Source: Melanocharis versteri (taxonomy: Eukaryota > Chordata > Aves > Passeriformes > Melanocharitidae). From it: DNA of 64,000 bases. The number at the start of each line of letters is the position of its first letter. Position 1 is the first letter of the stretch. Below are positions 50,501 to 63,514 of this stretch, one piece after another. The stretch lies in contig VZTG01007186.1 of assembly GCA_013397845.1 (NCBI GenBank), positions 378,478 to 442,477 on the forward strand, read 5' to 3'. The notes beneath the pieces were generated by a model. The model was not told the DNA's origin. It ran no database searches and worked only from the letters and a program-made list of their open reading frames with translations. The translations under genes were made by a program, and so were the position numbers.

Positions 50501-52388
50501 TATGCCACTGCATGCAACCTATTAAGACAGGCTTGAGAAAAGGTACAAAGAACCAGGCATGACTAAACAATAAGGAAGAGATGTCATCAGAAGCAAGAAG
50601 GCAACCTTCAAAACACTGTAGTCATATCCAAATGAGGAAAATAGAAAAATTCATAAATCCTGTCTGATAACATATCAAAAAAAAAGAAAAAAAAAGAGCT
50701 GGGAGGAGCAACTTGCTGAAGATCTCTAAACAAAGACTAAACCCTTCATCAATATGTCAAGAAACTCATCAGAGAGTCTGTAAGGCTGATCAATGACTGG
50801 TATATAAAAGAAGCACTATGGAAGACTCAGTGTAGCTTCTGAAAACAAAACTCCTACTTTAGAGTGCTCCTTTTGAAGGATGGCAGCAAATATTTGGACA
50901 AAGACAGCCAAGTTGATGAAATCTGCTTGTACCTTTGAAGACATTTCATAGTACCATCATCAGCAGCTTCCAAGGAAACGTAGTAGTCATGAGATTAAAA
51001 AAAAAGTCATTTTATGGGTCAATAACAGGTTACAACTTGGGAAATAGAGGGTAAGAGGACAGGTTACTTATTATAGTGGAAGAAGGTCACTGGTAACAAC
51101 TGGTCACAACCACTGGTAACCACTGATTTTCCCAAAGCTCTGTGCACACTCTTAGGTGACCTGGAAAAGAAGTGAGCAGTGAGGTGAACAAGTTTGCTGG
51201 TGTGGTGGGAAAGTCTGTGATATGAAGATATTCAGGGTATTAAGGACAAAGGCGTACTGCGAGGGACCACAAGAGGCTTTTGTAAGACAAAATGACTAGG
51301 AAATACGGTGGAAAAAAAATCCTGGCTTCACATACAAGCAGCTTTCACCAGTAAGCAATGGACTCTAAGCTGACTATTATCATTTGGATTCAAGGTCTTC
51401 GTGATATGCATAACTTGTGAAAACATCAGAAAAGGAACCCAAATATTGGAATTTATTAGAAAAGGAAAAAAACCCCATAGTTTTCTTACAGCTTATATAT
51501 GAATATAGAATTCTGTATGGAACATAGATTATATTACTTATATACCATATGAACATAGATATCTGAATATATATTCTGAATGGAAGTTCATATGTATTCT
51601 CCATATAAAAGAGGGAATTAGAATATGGGGTTCTATATATTCTATATCTCTATGTGGTATAGAAATGGTGGAAAGGAATAAACTTTGGCATTTCTTCAAG
51701 TACAAGAATGAGGGGCCATCAAATTGATCTAATAGAACTGGCTGTAGGAAGGAATATGTGTTTCATGTGGCTGCGGAGGGCTACTTGTCTTAGATAAGAA
51801 GTTCCTGAGGATTTATCTTCTTTTATGCCTTCTGATCAGATGTTCTGCTTATGTGATCTTGACCAGCTGCCATGAGATTTCGTTGGAGTGGCTGTCCTCA
51901 AACAGTTTTTGGATATTTACTACTAAAAGTTGTATCCTTAGGAGCCAGCAGATCCCCTCTTGATACCATCTTCATCATCAGAATCTTAAAAATTTTGCAG
52001 TTCACCAGCAGCAGCTAAAAGAGTTGAAGTAGAGTGGTGTCAAGATATGAGGGCATACAGATGGATAGATGAGGCTGCTCTGTAGGATGGGACAACTTTA
52101 TAGGATTGGGAGTAGACCAATTCAAATGAACTGTGCATTTTTGCATCCAAACAGCTTTCAGGAATTAGATTCAAACTCAAAACTTCTGTAGTTGTACCTT
52201 CATTTCTTATCAGGCCAGCTTTCACGCTTATGTGAGATTTGGGTTTATGTGAACCAGCACATAAGAAACACAGGCAAGGCATGCATATTCAAGTAAAATC
52301 TCATCTGCCAATGAAGACATAGCTCAAATGTCCCTGTGCTTCCCTCTGCATGTGTTGTTATATTCAAGCTAGCCCAAATCTGACTGCT
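47514..52388. other. Non-coding region, no gene recognised
   Basis: Mostly AT-rich. The part at 49100-49770 is richer in G+C and pyrimidines, without recognisable coding sequence. At 51480-51660 the sequence is an AT-rich run of imperfect ATATAGAA/CATATGAA-type repeats. Confidence 0.5.
51480..51660. repeat. AT-rich degenerate tandem repeat
   Basis: Imperfect repetition of short units such as GAACATAGAT, ATATGAA and TTCTATAT over about 180 bp. Probably a decayed simple repeat. Confidence 0.6.
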
Positions 52389-52393
52389 GCATC
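52389..52393. repeat. Left target-site duplication GCATC of solo LTR
   Basis: The five bases GCATC directly before the LTR are repeated exactly after it (52930-52934). Confidence 0.8.
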
Positions 52394-52929
52394 TGACCTG
52401 GTTTTGGCTGGGATAGATAGATAATTTTCTTTTTAGTAGCGGGTATCTTGTTGTGCTTTGGATTTAGTGTGGTAAAATGTTGATGACACACTGATGTCTT
52501 TAGGTTTCTGAGTAGTGTTTCTACCAAGTCAAGGACTTCTCAGCTTCTCGTGCCCTGCCAGCAAGAAGGGTGGAGTGGCACAAGAAGCTGGGAGGAGACG
52601 GCACCAGGGAAGCTGACCCCAAAGACCAAAGGGATATTCAGCACCACATGACATCATGCTGTATATAAATTAGGGCAAAAGCTGACCAGGGGCTGCTCTT
52701 GGGAAATGGCTGGGCATCATTTGGCAAGTGGTGAGCAGCTGCATTGCGTATCACTTGTTTTGTATATTCTAATTCCTATTATTATGGTAATTAACACTAT
52801 TATTATTTACTTCCTCTTCTGTCCCAATTAACTGTTTTTATCTCAACCCACAAGTTTTCTCACTTTTACTCTCCTGATTCTGTGCCTCTGGGAGTCAGTT
52901 TACTGGCTAGATGGGGTTAAACCAGGACA
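52394..52929 (+). mobile_element. Solo LTR of an avian ERVL-like retrovirus
   Basis: Starts TGACCTGGTTTTGGCTGG and ends GGGGTTAAACCAGGACA, so it has the TG...CA termini of an LTR, and it is flanked by a perfect 5-bp GCATC duplication. Inner landmarks are shared with the LTRs at 28.6 and 29.8 kb, including ATATAAATTAGGG as TATA-type box and CAAGTTTTCTCACTTTTACT near the end. No internal viral sequence follows, as expected after recombination between the two LTRs of a provirus. Confidence 0.92.
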
Positions 52930-52934
52930 GCATC
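52930..52934. repeat. Right target-site duplication GCATC of solo LTR
   Basis: Exact repeat of 52389-52393. Confidence 0.8.
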
Positions 52935-53309
52935 ATGCCATCTGTAGTCCTTGGAACTGCTATAGTTGTGTAGGGTGATATATTTGTTTTTTCACAAAAA
53001 AATCCCAAAACCCTAATACAATTTTAGAGCAGCCAGCACAGCTTTACCACAGATACCTGGCCACCTTCAGCGATGACCACTTTGGGGATGAAAGGCAAGC
53101 AATTGACATTGGCTATTTTGACTTTAACAAGACTATCAAGACCATGTTTGGTTGTATCTTTGTAACCATGTTTGAGAGATATGGACAGGATGGATTGACT
53201 ATAACGTTGGTGAAACAAATGATTGGACCATCGGGCTCGAAGAGTTCTGGTTAATAGCTGAAAGTCTAACTGGTAGCCCATTTGGAATGGTATTCTCCTG
53301 CATTAGATT

Positions 53310-54345
53310 GTGGCCCTGGTGGTATTTAATTTCTTCACTAATGACCTGAATGATGAAATGGAATGCATCCCCATTAGCAGGTGACATTAAACTGTGGGGA
53401 AAAGATGGTGTGCTGGAGGGCAGGGCAGTTATTCAGAGGGATCTCAACAGGGTAGAGAAACAGCGTGACAGAAACTTCTTGAAGTTCAAAAACGCAGATT
53501 AAAAAAACCAACCAACCAATCAACCCAGATAAAAAAGGCAATTAAAGCCTCATCTAAAACCCTATGACACAACGCCACTGTACAGCGTCTTTTGGGAAAG
53601 AACCTGGAGGTCATGGTGAACAACCCAAACATGAGCCAGCAGTATGCCCTTGCAGCAACAGAGCCTAAATGCATGCTGGGCTGCTTTATTAAGAGTGTAG
53701 CCAGCAGGCCAGGGAAAGTGACTTCCCTTGTGAGCTCAGGAGGCTGCATTTGGAATGTTGAGTCCAGTTCTGGACCCCCAGATACAAGAAATATTAGCAT
53801 ACGGGGACAAGTCCAGTAGAGGAGCATAAAGCTGACCAGGGGGCTGCAGCCTGTGACACATGAGTAGAGGCTGAGACAAATGGGTTTGTTCAGTCTGAGG
53901 AAAAGGTTAAGAGGATTTACTTGTGTACAACTTTTTAGTGGATGGTTACAGACCTCCTTGGAGGTCCAACACAAAAGGGCAAGTAATAATGGACATAAAT
54001 TCCATGAAAAAATTCTTATTCAACATTGTTAAAAAAAATCTCGGATTTATTTGGGTTGAAAGGGACTTTTAAAGAACATTTCGTCCAACTCTCCCAGCCG
54101 TAGGCAAGGACACCTTTCATAAGGTCAAGTTGCTCAAAATCTCACCCTGCCTGTCCTTGAACACTTCCAATGATGGAATAATGGCTGATCCAACACTATA
54201 ACAGGTTGTCTAGGAAAGTTGCAGATGTGTAAAACTGGGGAAGGCACTGAGCATTTAACATCAGAGTAAGCCCTGCTTTGAGAGGGGATTCAACCTGACA
54301 AGGTCCCAGGGTCCATCTAGATTACTTTATGCTTCTGTGATTTAT
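53310..54345 (+). mobile_element. CR1 LINE, about 1 kb of 3' portion, interrupted
   Basis: Upstream landmarks AATTTCTTCACTAATGACCT and GAATGATGAAATGGAATGC are from the end of the CR1 reverse-transcriptase frame; later come GAGGGATCTCAACAGG, TTGCAGCAACAGAGCC, a TTTGTTCAGTCTGAGG block and the tail near GCTTCTGTGA. The element is split at about 54029-54175 by a second, oppositely oriented CR1 piece. The frame is broken throughout; no intact reverse transcriptase remains. Confidence 0.85.
54029..54175 (-). mobile_element. CR1 LINE 3' fragment nested in another CR1
   Basis: Read on the plus strand it shows GGTTGAAAGGGACTTTTAAA, then TTCGTCCAACTCTCCCAGCC and CTGCCTGTCCTTGAACACTTCC, which is the reverse complement of the last 150 bp of CR1. 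On the left it abuts a run of eight A. The surrounding plus-strand CR1 resumes on the right, so this piece was inserted later. Confidence 0.8.
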
Positions 54346-57300
54346 TTTTCTGTGGTTTATAGCATATATATCACATTTAACTCTTCAAAACAAAAATTAT
54401 CAGAGACACAAAATGCTCCTGTGTACTGACTGCAAGATGTAAACATAACCTGTCGTGAGGAAGTTTGTTTCATTGAATATATATCAGGTCATCTTTTACT
54501 AGAGGCTAATAACCAGATTATCAGAGATAGTAACTACCAGCAGCCGTGATTGGCGTCCTTAGAATTTAATGATTTCCAGCACTGGGTGGAGAAGAAAGGT
54601 AATAAATTTTACAAAAACTATTACTTCAATTTTCATTTAATTAAGAAAATTAAAATAAATGAAACACAATAAAAAAGTCTCACAATCTATAACAAAGTTG
54701 CGTAAGAGAAAATCTTAATGATATCTTTAGTAAAATTGTTTTTGAGCTAAAGCCACATCATACTCTGTTTAAACCCTGAACCAAGTACAATTATTAATGC
54801 CCCAGAGAAAACTCTGGCTTAATTTACTTTATTTATTTATTTTCTCTGTCTTGGAGAATGAGGTACAGCAATGATGATATAGCTAAAACAGAATGCCTCT
54901 GTGAACATGCCAGGGGAAATTAATGTACGTTGTGGCGTGAAAATGCCTTTCATTCCAGCTAAGCAGCAGATTGTCTTGAACTTAATTATATCACAGATAA
55001 TTCTGTGATCATTTTAGCACTTAACTCCAAGAGTGTTTGTATTGCAAGGGGATCACAAGAATAAGGCAAAACCCTTACTTTATTGTGTTTGCATAAATAC
55101 CCCTAACCGTGGAGGGGAAGGAGTAGCCCATTCACATCCTTCTTTTAAATATCAGTTACTTTTGATGTTGGTCAGCTACAAATATAGCAGATCAGAAGAA
55201 TAAAGAGTATTATTGAGTGAAAACCATTTTACCTTTGCCTTGTGTATAGCAAGCAAGTTCCATCTGGAAGATCAGGTAAAATATACATTTGTGCTTCAGC
55301 TCCACTGCCTAGCTTATCCTCTTGTATGTACATTGATGATGAGTCTAAATACCTTCATCTGCCAAAGAAAGGAATCATTTTACTAAATGTAAACACTTGT
55401 GCTGCAGACAGCTCCCTTTAAATGAATTAGCCTAATTACTTTTATTTTCAATGAAGAAGACCAAATGGTTATAGTACACAATTTATCTCATTCGAAAGTA
55501 GACATTTAAATAGGTCAGATGAATCATGCCTTAAAAGAGGCTGTTTCTCTCCATTGAGTATAAAGGGAGTCTGGCATGACTTGTAATTGTAAACTATACA
55601 TCTAAAGTTAGTGAGAGGAATCTCATCCCACCTGTTTGTGCACCTAATAAAAGAAGAATACCAATACAGTATAAAATTGAACAAACTGTCCCCAGGCTTT
55701 GAAACGAGTTGTTTTAATCTTAAAGCAATCTGGCTCTTAATTTAGGGTTTGATTGAACTCCCACTGAAGTCCGTAGCTGTATGTTTTAGGGGGAATTTAA
55801 TGAGTCTTGTCAATTACTTCACTCTCTCATCAAGTATACTTAATTAAATTCCATGAGAAATGGATAGCCAATGCTTAATGAGAAACGATATTCTATAAAT
55901 ACAGGTTATATTTTGAACGGGATCTTTTTTGTAAATGAGTTTTTCCCCTTCCATCTTATAAATTAAATATGTAAGCCGTATAGATAAATCCTTAGTGATA
56001 ACTGTCTTTAATAATTCTAATTCAAGTAACATCAGGAAATATGTATGTTCCTTCCACAGGATTCTTAGCTCTTTAATTAATATGTGTAATATATTAAATA
56101 AAGTCCAGCAGGATGTTACCACTCTGTTTAAGTGACGACTCTGAAACTTGCTTTGTACTGTCCCTTTTGCAGAGCTCCTCAGTGCTGGACCGCAGATAAC
56201 AACAGGCTTGTTTTACTATTTGTAACACATAGTGCAATGGAGTTGTAGTTGGAAGACCTGATAGGAACTTTTGGGCCCTATCAGGGATGGAAAGGAACGG
56301 CTATCCAAATGAAACCATTGAAAATTTACTATGTAGCCAGGGTGTGGTTCCAGTCCTGGTCTTAATGTGGGGAACTGAGGAAACAGTGGGCGTGCATTAC
56401 ACGACTCTGACCGTGACATGTAGCACAGGGGCCTTTGCTGGCACTGATGGGAGAGATGAAGCCAGAAGATTTGTGTTCTCTTTTCTCCTTGATGAATTCA
56501 TGCTAAATACCTAACCGGCTTCACAGTTCATTGATTTGCACGTGCAACTGGTATGGAGGTCTTGAAGGAGGAGAGAGGGAGCTCTGTGAAAGGAAGGAGC
56601 TAGCACCTGAGTGAGATTTACAAACCCCGGAGTTAAACGCTACATGTCTATTATCTAATTCAGTTTCTATTTCTACCTGTAAATCTGCTTCAGAGTAACA
56701 AATGTTCGAGAAGACAGAACATTACCAGGAGCTGCATGAGGGAGAGGAGGCTGCCTTACTTTGGCTCTTTGCTGAGAACTGTGTGTTACAAGTTCCCCAG
56801 ACAACCCTTGTTTGGCAACTCTGGTGCAAAGGCAAAAGATGTATGCTTGGAAGGATTTTACAGATATTGAAAACTGAAGTAGCAACTCTGCATATTAATA
56901 GCAGGATTAAATTAAAAGAACTGGATTAGTACAGAGTGGCTGAAAGCAAAGAACTCTCTCCAGTGCACCTGGCAGTAAAAGAAGAGGATTTAAGTAGGTG
57001 GAGAAATAGAAGCGACTTCAACACATTAGAAACAATGAAGCAAAATTGAGTGGTTTTTCTTTTATTTAGCCTACCCCATTCTTGTGGTATGAGCTTTTCT
57101 GCTAAACAAGCAGCCTTCCTGTAAACTAGCTCTGCTGTTCCATTCCTAGCTTTCATCCACTCAACATCCTGGCTACCTTTATTGTGGTGCCTAATCCAGC
57201 CACTTATGAATAGTTGGTCTGTGTAAGCCTGTAAGGGAGAGCTGTGTGCTCTGCAGAGCTCTTCAGTGAGGAGCACTGGAGATGATGGCTTGTAACGTTA

Positions 57301-57669
57301 GCAGGGTAACTTCAGCCCCTTTGGTGCTCTCCTTCTGGGTAAATCTGTGCTTGAATTGTTCTAATCATGTCAACCTGTGTTTAAAAACATTTGGTGCAGA
57401 CTAAGTAAAACCCGGGGTCCTGAAGCGATGCAGAATTAAGAAGTTTTCCTGTTTCAATTGAAGTAACTACATTGCATTGGTAGTTTTCTTGCAAATTATC
57501 ACTTTGTTAGTGGTCCATACAGACTTTGTATTTCATTCTGAAAAGAACATGAAGTTTCTGTGCATTAAAAAGTGACTGTGCTATGAAATCCATTACTAAC
57601 TTTTTCATAAGGAATAATGAAAAACTGAGAAATTGTATCAATACTCCACAGGGAAGGCATTAGAGGCTA

Positions 57670-57700
<31 letters not shown>

Positions 57701-59610
57701 TATATAAATTATAGTTATATCCAAGTATATAGTCAAGTTATATTGATATAACTGCAGCATTTTCTGGTATTTTTTTGGTACAGTGACCAGTGACATGCTG
57801 AAAAATTTATATATGTTCTCATTTTCCTGTAATACCATCCATAAATTTTGCCTTATACTGGTCTGTTTCATCAGATGAAAGAATCACACACAAGTTTTAT
57901 AACACTATAAAGATAGGATGAGTCAGATTTCTTTAATTACTAGCACAAAATGCTAGTAAAAGTAATTTTGATGGCATAAGAGATGTAAAAGTAACTTAAT
58001 CAGTTTTAGCTTCTTGTTTTATTTACAACCTTACAAGATCTACATAGAAGCTTCTTTCTTAAGAGCAAAAGAAAAATACAGAACCAAGATGGCAAAGCCT
58101 TACTAATGGCTTGGCTTTGAAGGCAAAGGGATTTATGAGATGTACATGTTCAGTAAACAATCACATTTCTCTACTCGTCTGGATTTGATGGTGGAAATGT
58201 TGCTACAGGATCGGCATGACAACAGACATTGCCAAATCAGTGAAATTGCACAACAATGATTTTGTGCCATATATAGAATGGAAATTCTGTCTACTCTCAT
58301 GGGCTAATTTGCAATGACCTGCCTACCCTGCAGGCCCTTGTATACCAGACCTATTGCAGTATAGAGATCCTTATATAGTGATGCTAATCTTCTATTGGTT
58401 AATGATTTCAGTCATTCTCTTCTCTTGAGTTGTGGGCTTTGGGAGTCAGTGGGCCCTAAATCATGGTCAGTCTCCCACTACCAGAATTACCTTTCCCCAG
58501 GTGAAGCTGATTCAGTGCAGTTGCTGAGTTGGCTTTATCACTTTTTTCCTTATCTTGTCCATTCTGCCAAATTTCCTGGTGGCCCACAGATTCTGCATCC
58601 TTTGTGTCCACTATCAGTGGTACACTCTTCTTCCCATGCTTTAGTAACCTCCCCCTGGATCTGAGATCATTGAAGCTTGTCAAGCCCTTTAGCCTTAACA
58701 ATGCAGTCCTACTGACAACTAATGTGTCCTTCTAACACCCAGACATCCCTTAGAGCTTGTTAGCTGCTGTTTCATGGATTAAATCTCCTTTCTTGTTGAT
58801 TAGGCTTAAAATTACACAAAGATCAAACATCAAAGAACATCCTTTCTTAAAAAAATTTCATATAATCCACATTTTGCAATGCTGGGACACCTGACAGCCT
58901 GTTTTGGGGATCAGTTGCTGCCCCAGAAAATAGAAAATGGCACTTATAGAATTGACTACCGTAATCTGGCAGAAGGGACTACCTAAGTGTTGTAGCACAT
59001 TGGAAAGCGACGTGTTGCATCACCTGGGTGACACACTGTCGCTCAACAACAGCAGCAGCTGCCAGCAGCTCCCAGCTGGACAAATAATTAATATGGAGAC
59101 AGTTAGGAGCTGCCTGTCACCCTTAACTTCTCTCCCCTGTATGGACAGCCTCTGGTAATAGTATCTACATTCTGTGTGATCTTAAATTTCATGATCTTGT
59201 TAGGAGCTGGATATGCTGTCCAGGGGATGGGGATGAGAAGATTGGTAATGTAAAAGCAGACAGTTTCTAAGGAGGAGCTGAGTCCTGCTACCCAGAAGAG
59301 CAAAATTTTTTCCTCTCTCCTTAATTTCCTTGGCACTGGGATGCTTGGTAGAAGATGTTCAAAAAGAAGGCAGAAATAATTCTTTGCCTTTGAAATTAAC
59401 CCTTGCCATGCATGATTAAGTCAGAGTACCAGAAATACTTTTTCATTCAAATACCTCCTCATTCAAGATGAGAGGCAAAACCAGTTCTTCCTCCATGTCC
59501 TGATGGTGACACGTGTACCTGTTTTCCATCAGCCCTGATGGCAAAGAACAGATCTGTATTCATTCAGGGCAACAAAAAGACTTTGTCAGCCAAAGCAAAA
59601 GTAGTTTGTG
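54346..59610. other. Non-coding region, no gene recognised
   Basis: AT-rich DNA with scattered short open frames that look like chance. It holds a CA microsatellite (57672-57699) and an ATTT run near 54830. Confidence 0.55.
57672..57699. repeat. (CA)14 microsatellite
   Basis: Perfect run of fourteen CA dinucleotides; likely polymorphic. Confidence 0.97.
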
Positions 59611-60182
59611 TGCTGTAGTGGCCAGCCTTGAGCCTCTACCTAGTCCCTTGCTCACTTCTCCCAAGAGGGATGGGGGAGAGACTTGGAAGAGCAAAAGCTG
59701 AAAACTCAGATTGTGATAAAGAGTTTAATAGGTGAAGAAAAGCTACTTGTGGAAGCAAAGCAGAATAAGGAATTAATTTACTACTTCCCATTGGCAGAAG
59801 GTGTCCAGCTATTTCCTGGGAAGCAGGACTTCACCACAGGTAACAGTTACTCGTGATGACAAATGCTTTAACCACAAACATCTCTCTTTCCCATTGATTT
59901 TGTAGTTGAGCACAATGTTGTATGGCATAGAAAATCTCTTCAGTCAGTCTGGGTCATTTGTCCTGGTTGTATCCCCTCCCAGCTTCCTGTGCACCCCCAA
60001 ATTATTTGCTGGTGGGGCAGAATAGAGGCCAAAAAAAAAAAAAAAAAGTGACCCTGGGGCTGTGCAAACACTGCTCAGCAACATCCAAAACACTGGTGTG
60101 TTACTAACACTGCCTCAGTCTCAAACACAAAAAACAGTAGGCTATGAAGAAAGTTAACTCCATCCCAGCCAGATCCAGTGCA
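59611..60182 (-). mobile_element. LTR of the same ERVL-like family, minus strand
   Basis: On the minus strand it starts TGCACTGGATCTGGCTGGGA and passes through AACACACCAGTGTTTTGGAT, GGGGTGCACAGGAAGCTGGG and TCCCCCATCCCTCTTGGGAG, ending near GGCTGGCCACTACAGCA. The order of landmarks equals that of the other three LTRs. It is more diverged and no target duplication was found. A run of 17 A (60031-60047) interrupts it. Confidence 0.8.
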
Positions 60183-63100
60183 AGAGCTGATCACGTTCTG
60201 CTGCTGCAAGAGCTGCTGTTGCGAGAGGAGAGCAGCCCCTGTGCCAGCAGACATACCTATGGAGGAGCCTGATATGTCTGGGGATGGTGTACCACTGTAA
60301 ACCTACAAATCAATTAAAAATCCATAACTGGTTAGATGTCTGATTGATGCAGCCCGTGTTCTCTCCTTTTCTCAAGCAGAGTAAGTTATAAATGTATCTG
60401 TGTATCTGTTTTGTTCGCATTCAAAATTCAACGCATCAAGCACCATACCTGGATGGACCCAAGCTGCGTTCCACTGCTGGGAAAATGCTTGGAGGAAGCT
60501 GGCAGGGAAGCACAGGGCCAAGGGTGTGTGGAGGAGCCCAGCTCCGGGCATGGCTTCCCAGGCAGGGCTGACAGGTGCTGTGGCCAGGACCAGGAATGGC
60601 TCCACAGCAGGGGTGTAGAGAGGGGTGCGGCCCCCGGCACGGCTCCAGAGGTGAGGTAGGCATGAACACATGATGTCCAGGGTGGGGTGGAAGAGCAGCA
60701 TGTGTGCTGGCAAAATGCCCGGGTCCTGGCTGCATGCCTAGAAAATGACAAAAGGGAACCAGGAAAGGACCTACCAAATGACCTTCTTACCTGGGAAACC
60801 TAATTATGGCTCCAGCGTGGGCTGTGGTGATACCTTGCTGGTGCAAGGTGAGGATGGAAGAAACAGTGAGGGCTGAGGACAGAACAAAACAGGCTATGAG
60901 GAAAGCAAATGTGTGAAGAGATCGAGTAAGAGATTAGGAAGATGCCAACTAAGCGTAGTCTGATGTTAAAGCAAAACTTTAAATTGAAACTTGCAGCATC
61001 CAGACCCAATAATCACCAGCACCAGTGATTAGGAGGGAGAGTCGGAGAAATTGATGGAAAGGATGAGAGAGCTGCAGATATCACTTGCACAGAGAGGCAA
61101 TGCCTAATGTGACAAATACTACTAGTGTGTGGTTGACCCAGCCACATACTTGGAATAACTTTGAAATGGGAAAATACTTTTGACTAGGTCATTGATTTGT
61201 GTTGTGAAGGTAAAGTATTGACCTAGTTGTGTGAGGCTTCAGCTCCACTCTAGTGGTGGATCAGACCAGAGTGACTCTTAGAACAGGGAGGGGGAATTGA
61301 TTTGGTTGCATGAGAATCACACAGCGTAGGTGTAGGAAAGCAACTAGGAGATTAGAAAGAGCACTGGAGACCTCTAGTACTGTGACCTGAAGGGGAACCC
61401 AAAAGAAAGAGCAAGTCTCAGTCACTGGCTTACAGCCCACTTCAAATCTTTCACTGGATTTTTAACTCATATTACTTAATGACATATAATTCTCTGTTAT
61501 TGCTGTCTTAGAATGACATACTTCTTACTTAACAAAAAATAGTAAACATCAAATTTTCATGCCTATATTCCACTACAAGAATACACCAGTAAAATCTATA
61601 CTTGTAATTCAACATGGATCAAAAATTTTGAACTCAGACCTATCTGGAAAAAGAGTGAGAGTGAAAATGATCCAGCAAAATAATCCTGAATACTCTCTAA
61701 CTGCCTGAGTTAAGGGTAAAAGCAGTTTATGTATACTGAGATATTTTCAGACTGGCTCAGGAGCTTTTTAAATGGAGATCTACTTAACCATACACTTACT
61801 ATCAATAATTTGTTAGTAACTTTATGAAAGAAGATCTTGTTCCACTGCAAAGTGACTATAAATTGGAAGCATTGTTAATAACAATACCAGTGTATTATAT
61901 TCATGTGGTGATAACCTAAACTGTTCTTCAAAGTACAAGGCAATAGAGCCATTAAGGATTTTTCTTATCTTGTTTATTCCTCAGTTCCCTGAATATTACT
62001 GTTTCACCTACTCCTCCTAAACTGTCTTCCTGATAAAAAGATAAACCTCGTATTTCCAGTGCAAGTGCATATGTTTACTGTAATGCTAGAGTTTCTAGAT
62101 GATTTGAATCTCTTTATTCAGTGTTCTCCCAGTCAAATTTCTAGGGAGTTTTTTTTTCCATAATGTTTATGTGCATCTGTAGGAAGAGTTTGTTTCTCTA
62201 TCACCATTACACATAGAAGCCTTCGCAGAATACTAATGAAATCAGTTAATCTCACTAAATGGGACATCAAGGCAGGTATCCATTTAAACATTCGTGATCA
62301 ATGACACTTCAACAGATGTGGAGTTTCAATATATCAATCTACATATTCTAGTATGTAGATGTACTGTGAGTATTATAAGTGGCAAATGAGAGAAAGAAGT
62401 ACCGTGGTATCTTACAAAACACAGTGCAACTTTATTGCTCTAATCTGAAGCTCTTGGAATACCAAAATGACAAATTACTAAATAAGTGCATAAATAATTT
62501 TAAAATTGCTTAAAAACAAACCAGCATATGCCACTGGGTTTGAAGGATCCATTATCTAAGAAAGAAAAATTTGGTTTTGTTTATTTTGAAACTCAGGAGA
62601 AGAGAGGAATGTATATATTACCAGTTCTCATCTCTTTATAAGTCCCAAAATCAGACCTTGATTCAGAAGAAAGGTCTGTAAAGGCATGCAGATGTATATG
62701 ACAAACACAGCTTTTATGTCTATGCTCTGCACTGAAAAACTCTTGCCATGATCTCTGTTCTCCCTCCTTTTTTCTTTCTTTTTTTTTTTCTTTTTTCTTT
62801 TCTTTTTTGTTTCTGTATTTAAATGCTGCAGCGGCAAAATGATGTGGCTAAGTGATCAGGATAATAAAACATGAGCTCATGTTCAGATAATGGTCTCCTA
62901 CTTCTGAAGAAAATCATGAAGTAAATCCAAGAAATTTATTTTGAAGTAAATCTAAGCCATTATTGGAGCCAAATTTACACCTTGTTAAGGTTAATCCTAG
63001 ACCTCACAATGTGCAAGGAGATCAAGCTTCAAGGTTTCCAGGGCAACTTCTCTCTCTTTAACAGGAAAAAGTTAACCCAACACAGGAATGTCAAATGAGA

Positions 63101-63514
63101 CTGAATGCTACCTGCACACTTAAGCTTCTAGAGACAACAGAAATGGTGGTAAATTTAGAGTGGAGACCTTTAAAAATCTGCAGCTCATAGTAAAGTTACC
63201 TGTTCACAAGAGTTTTGATACTCTGAGTACAGCTGCTTCCTGGCAGAAGTGTAGAAGAGTCTCTGAGAACCCATGCTCCTCCACACTCCCTTGCAGTGTG
63301 GTGCCCAGCCGCCAAAAATCAGGGAAATGCATTGAATCCCATCACTTTGTGTGCAAGCAGAGTTTGAGACTAGGTACTGCAGGGAACCATTTGCCTGAAC
63401 TCCTTGGACACATGCTTGCAGTAGAGATGTGATTTTACAGTTCACAATATGGCTAGCCTGTAATTCCTTTTAAAGATTTACTATGCAATTTACTACGTTT
63501 ACCACAGGATTAAC
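60183..63514. other. Non-coding region, no gene recognised
   Basis: A G+C-rich patch at 60436-60780 has several overlapping open frames on both strands but no recognisable protein. The rest is AT-rich, with a pyrimidine-rich tract at 62758-62813. Confidence 0.5.
62758..62813. repeat. Poly-pyrimidine (CTTT/T-rich) tract
   Basis: About 55 bases of T and C only, with two exceptions near its end, mostly runs of T broken by single C. Simple repeat. Confidence 0.85.
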
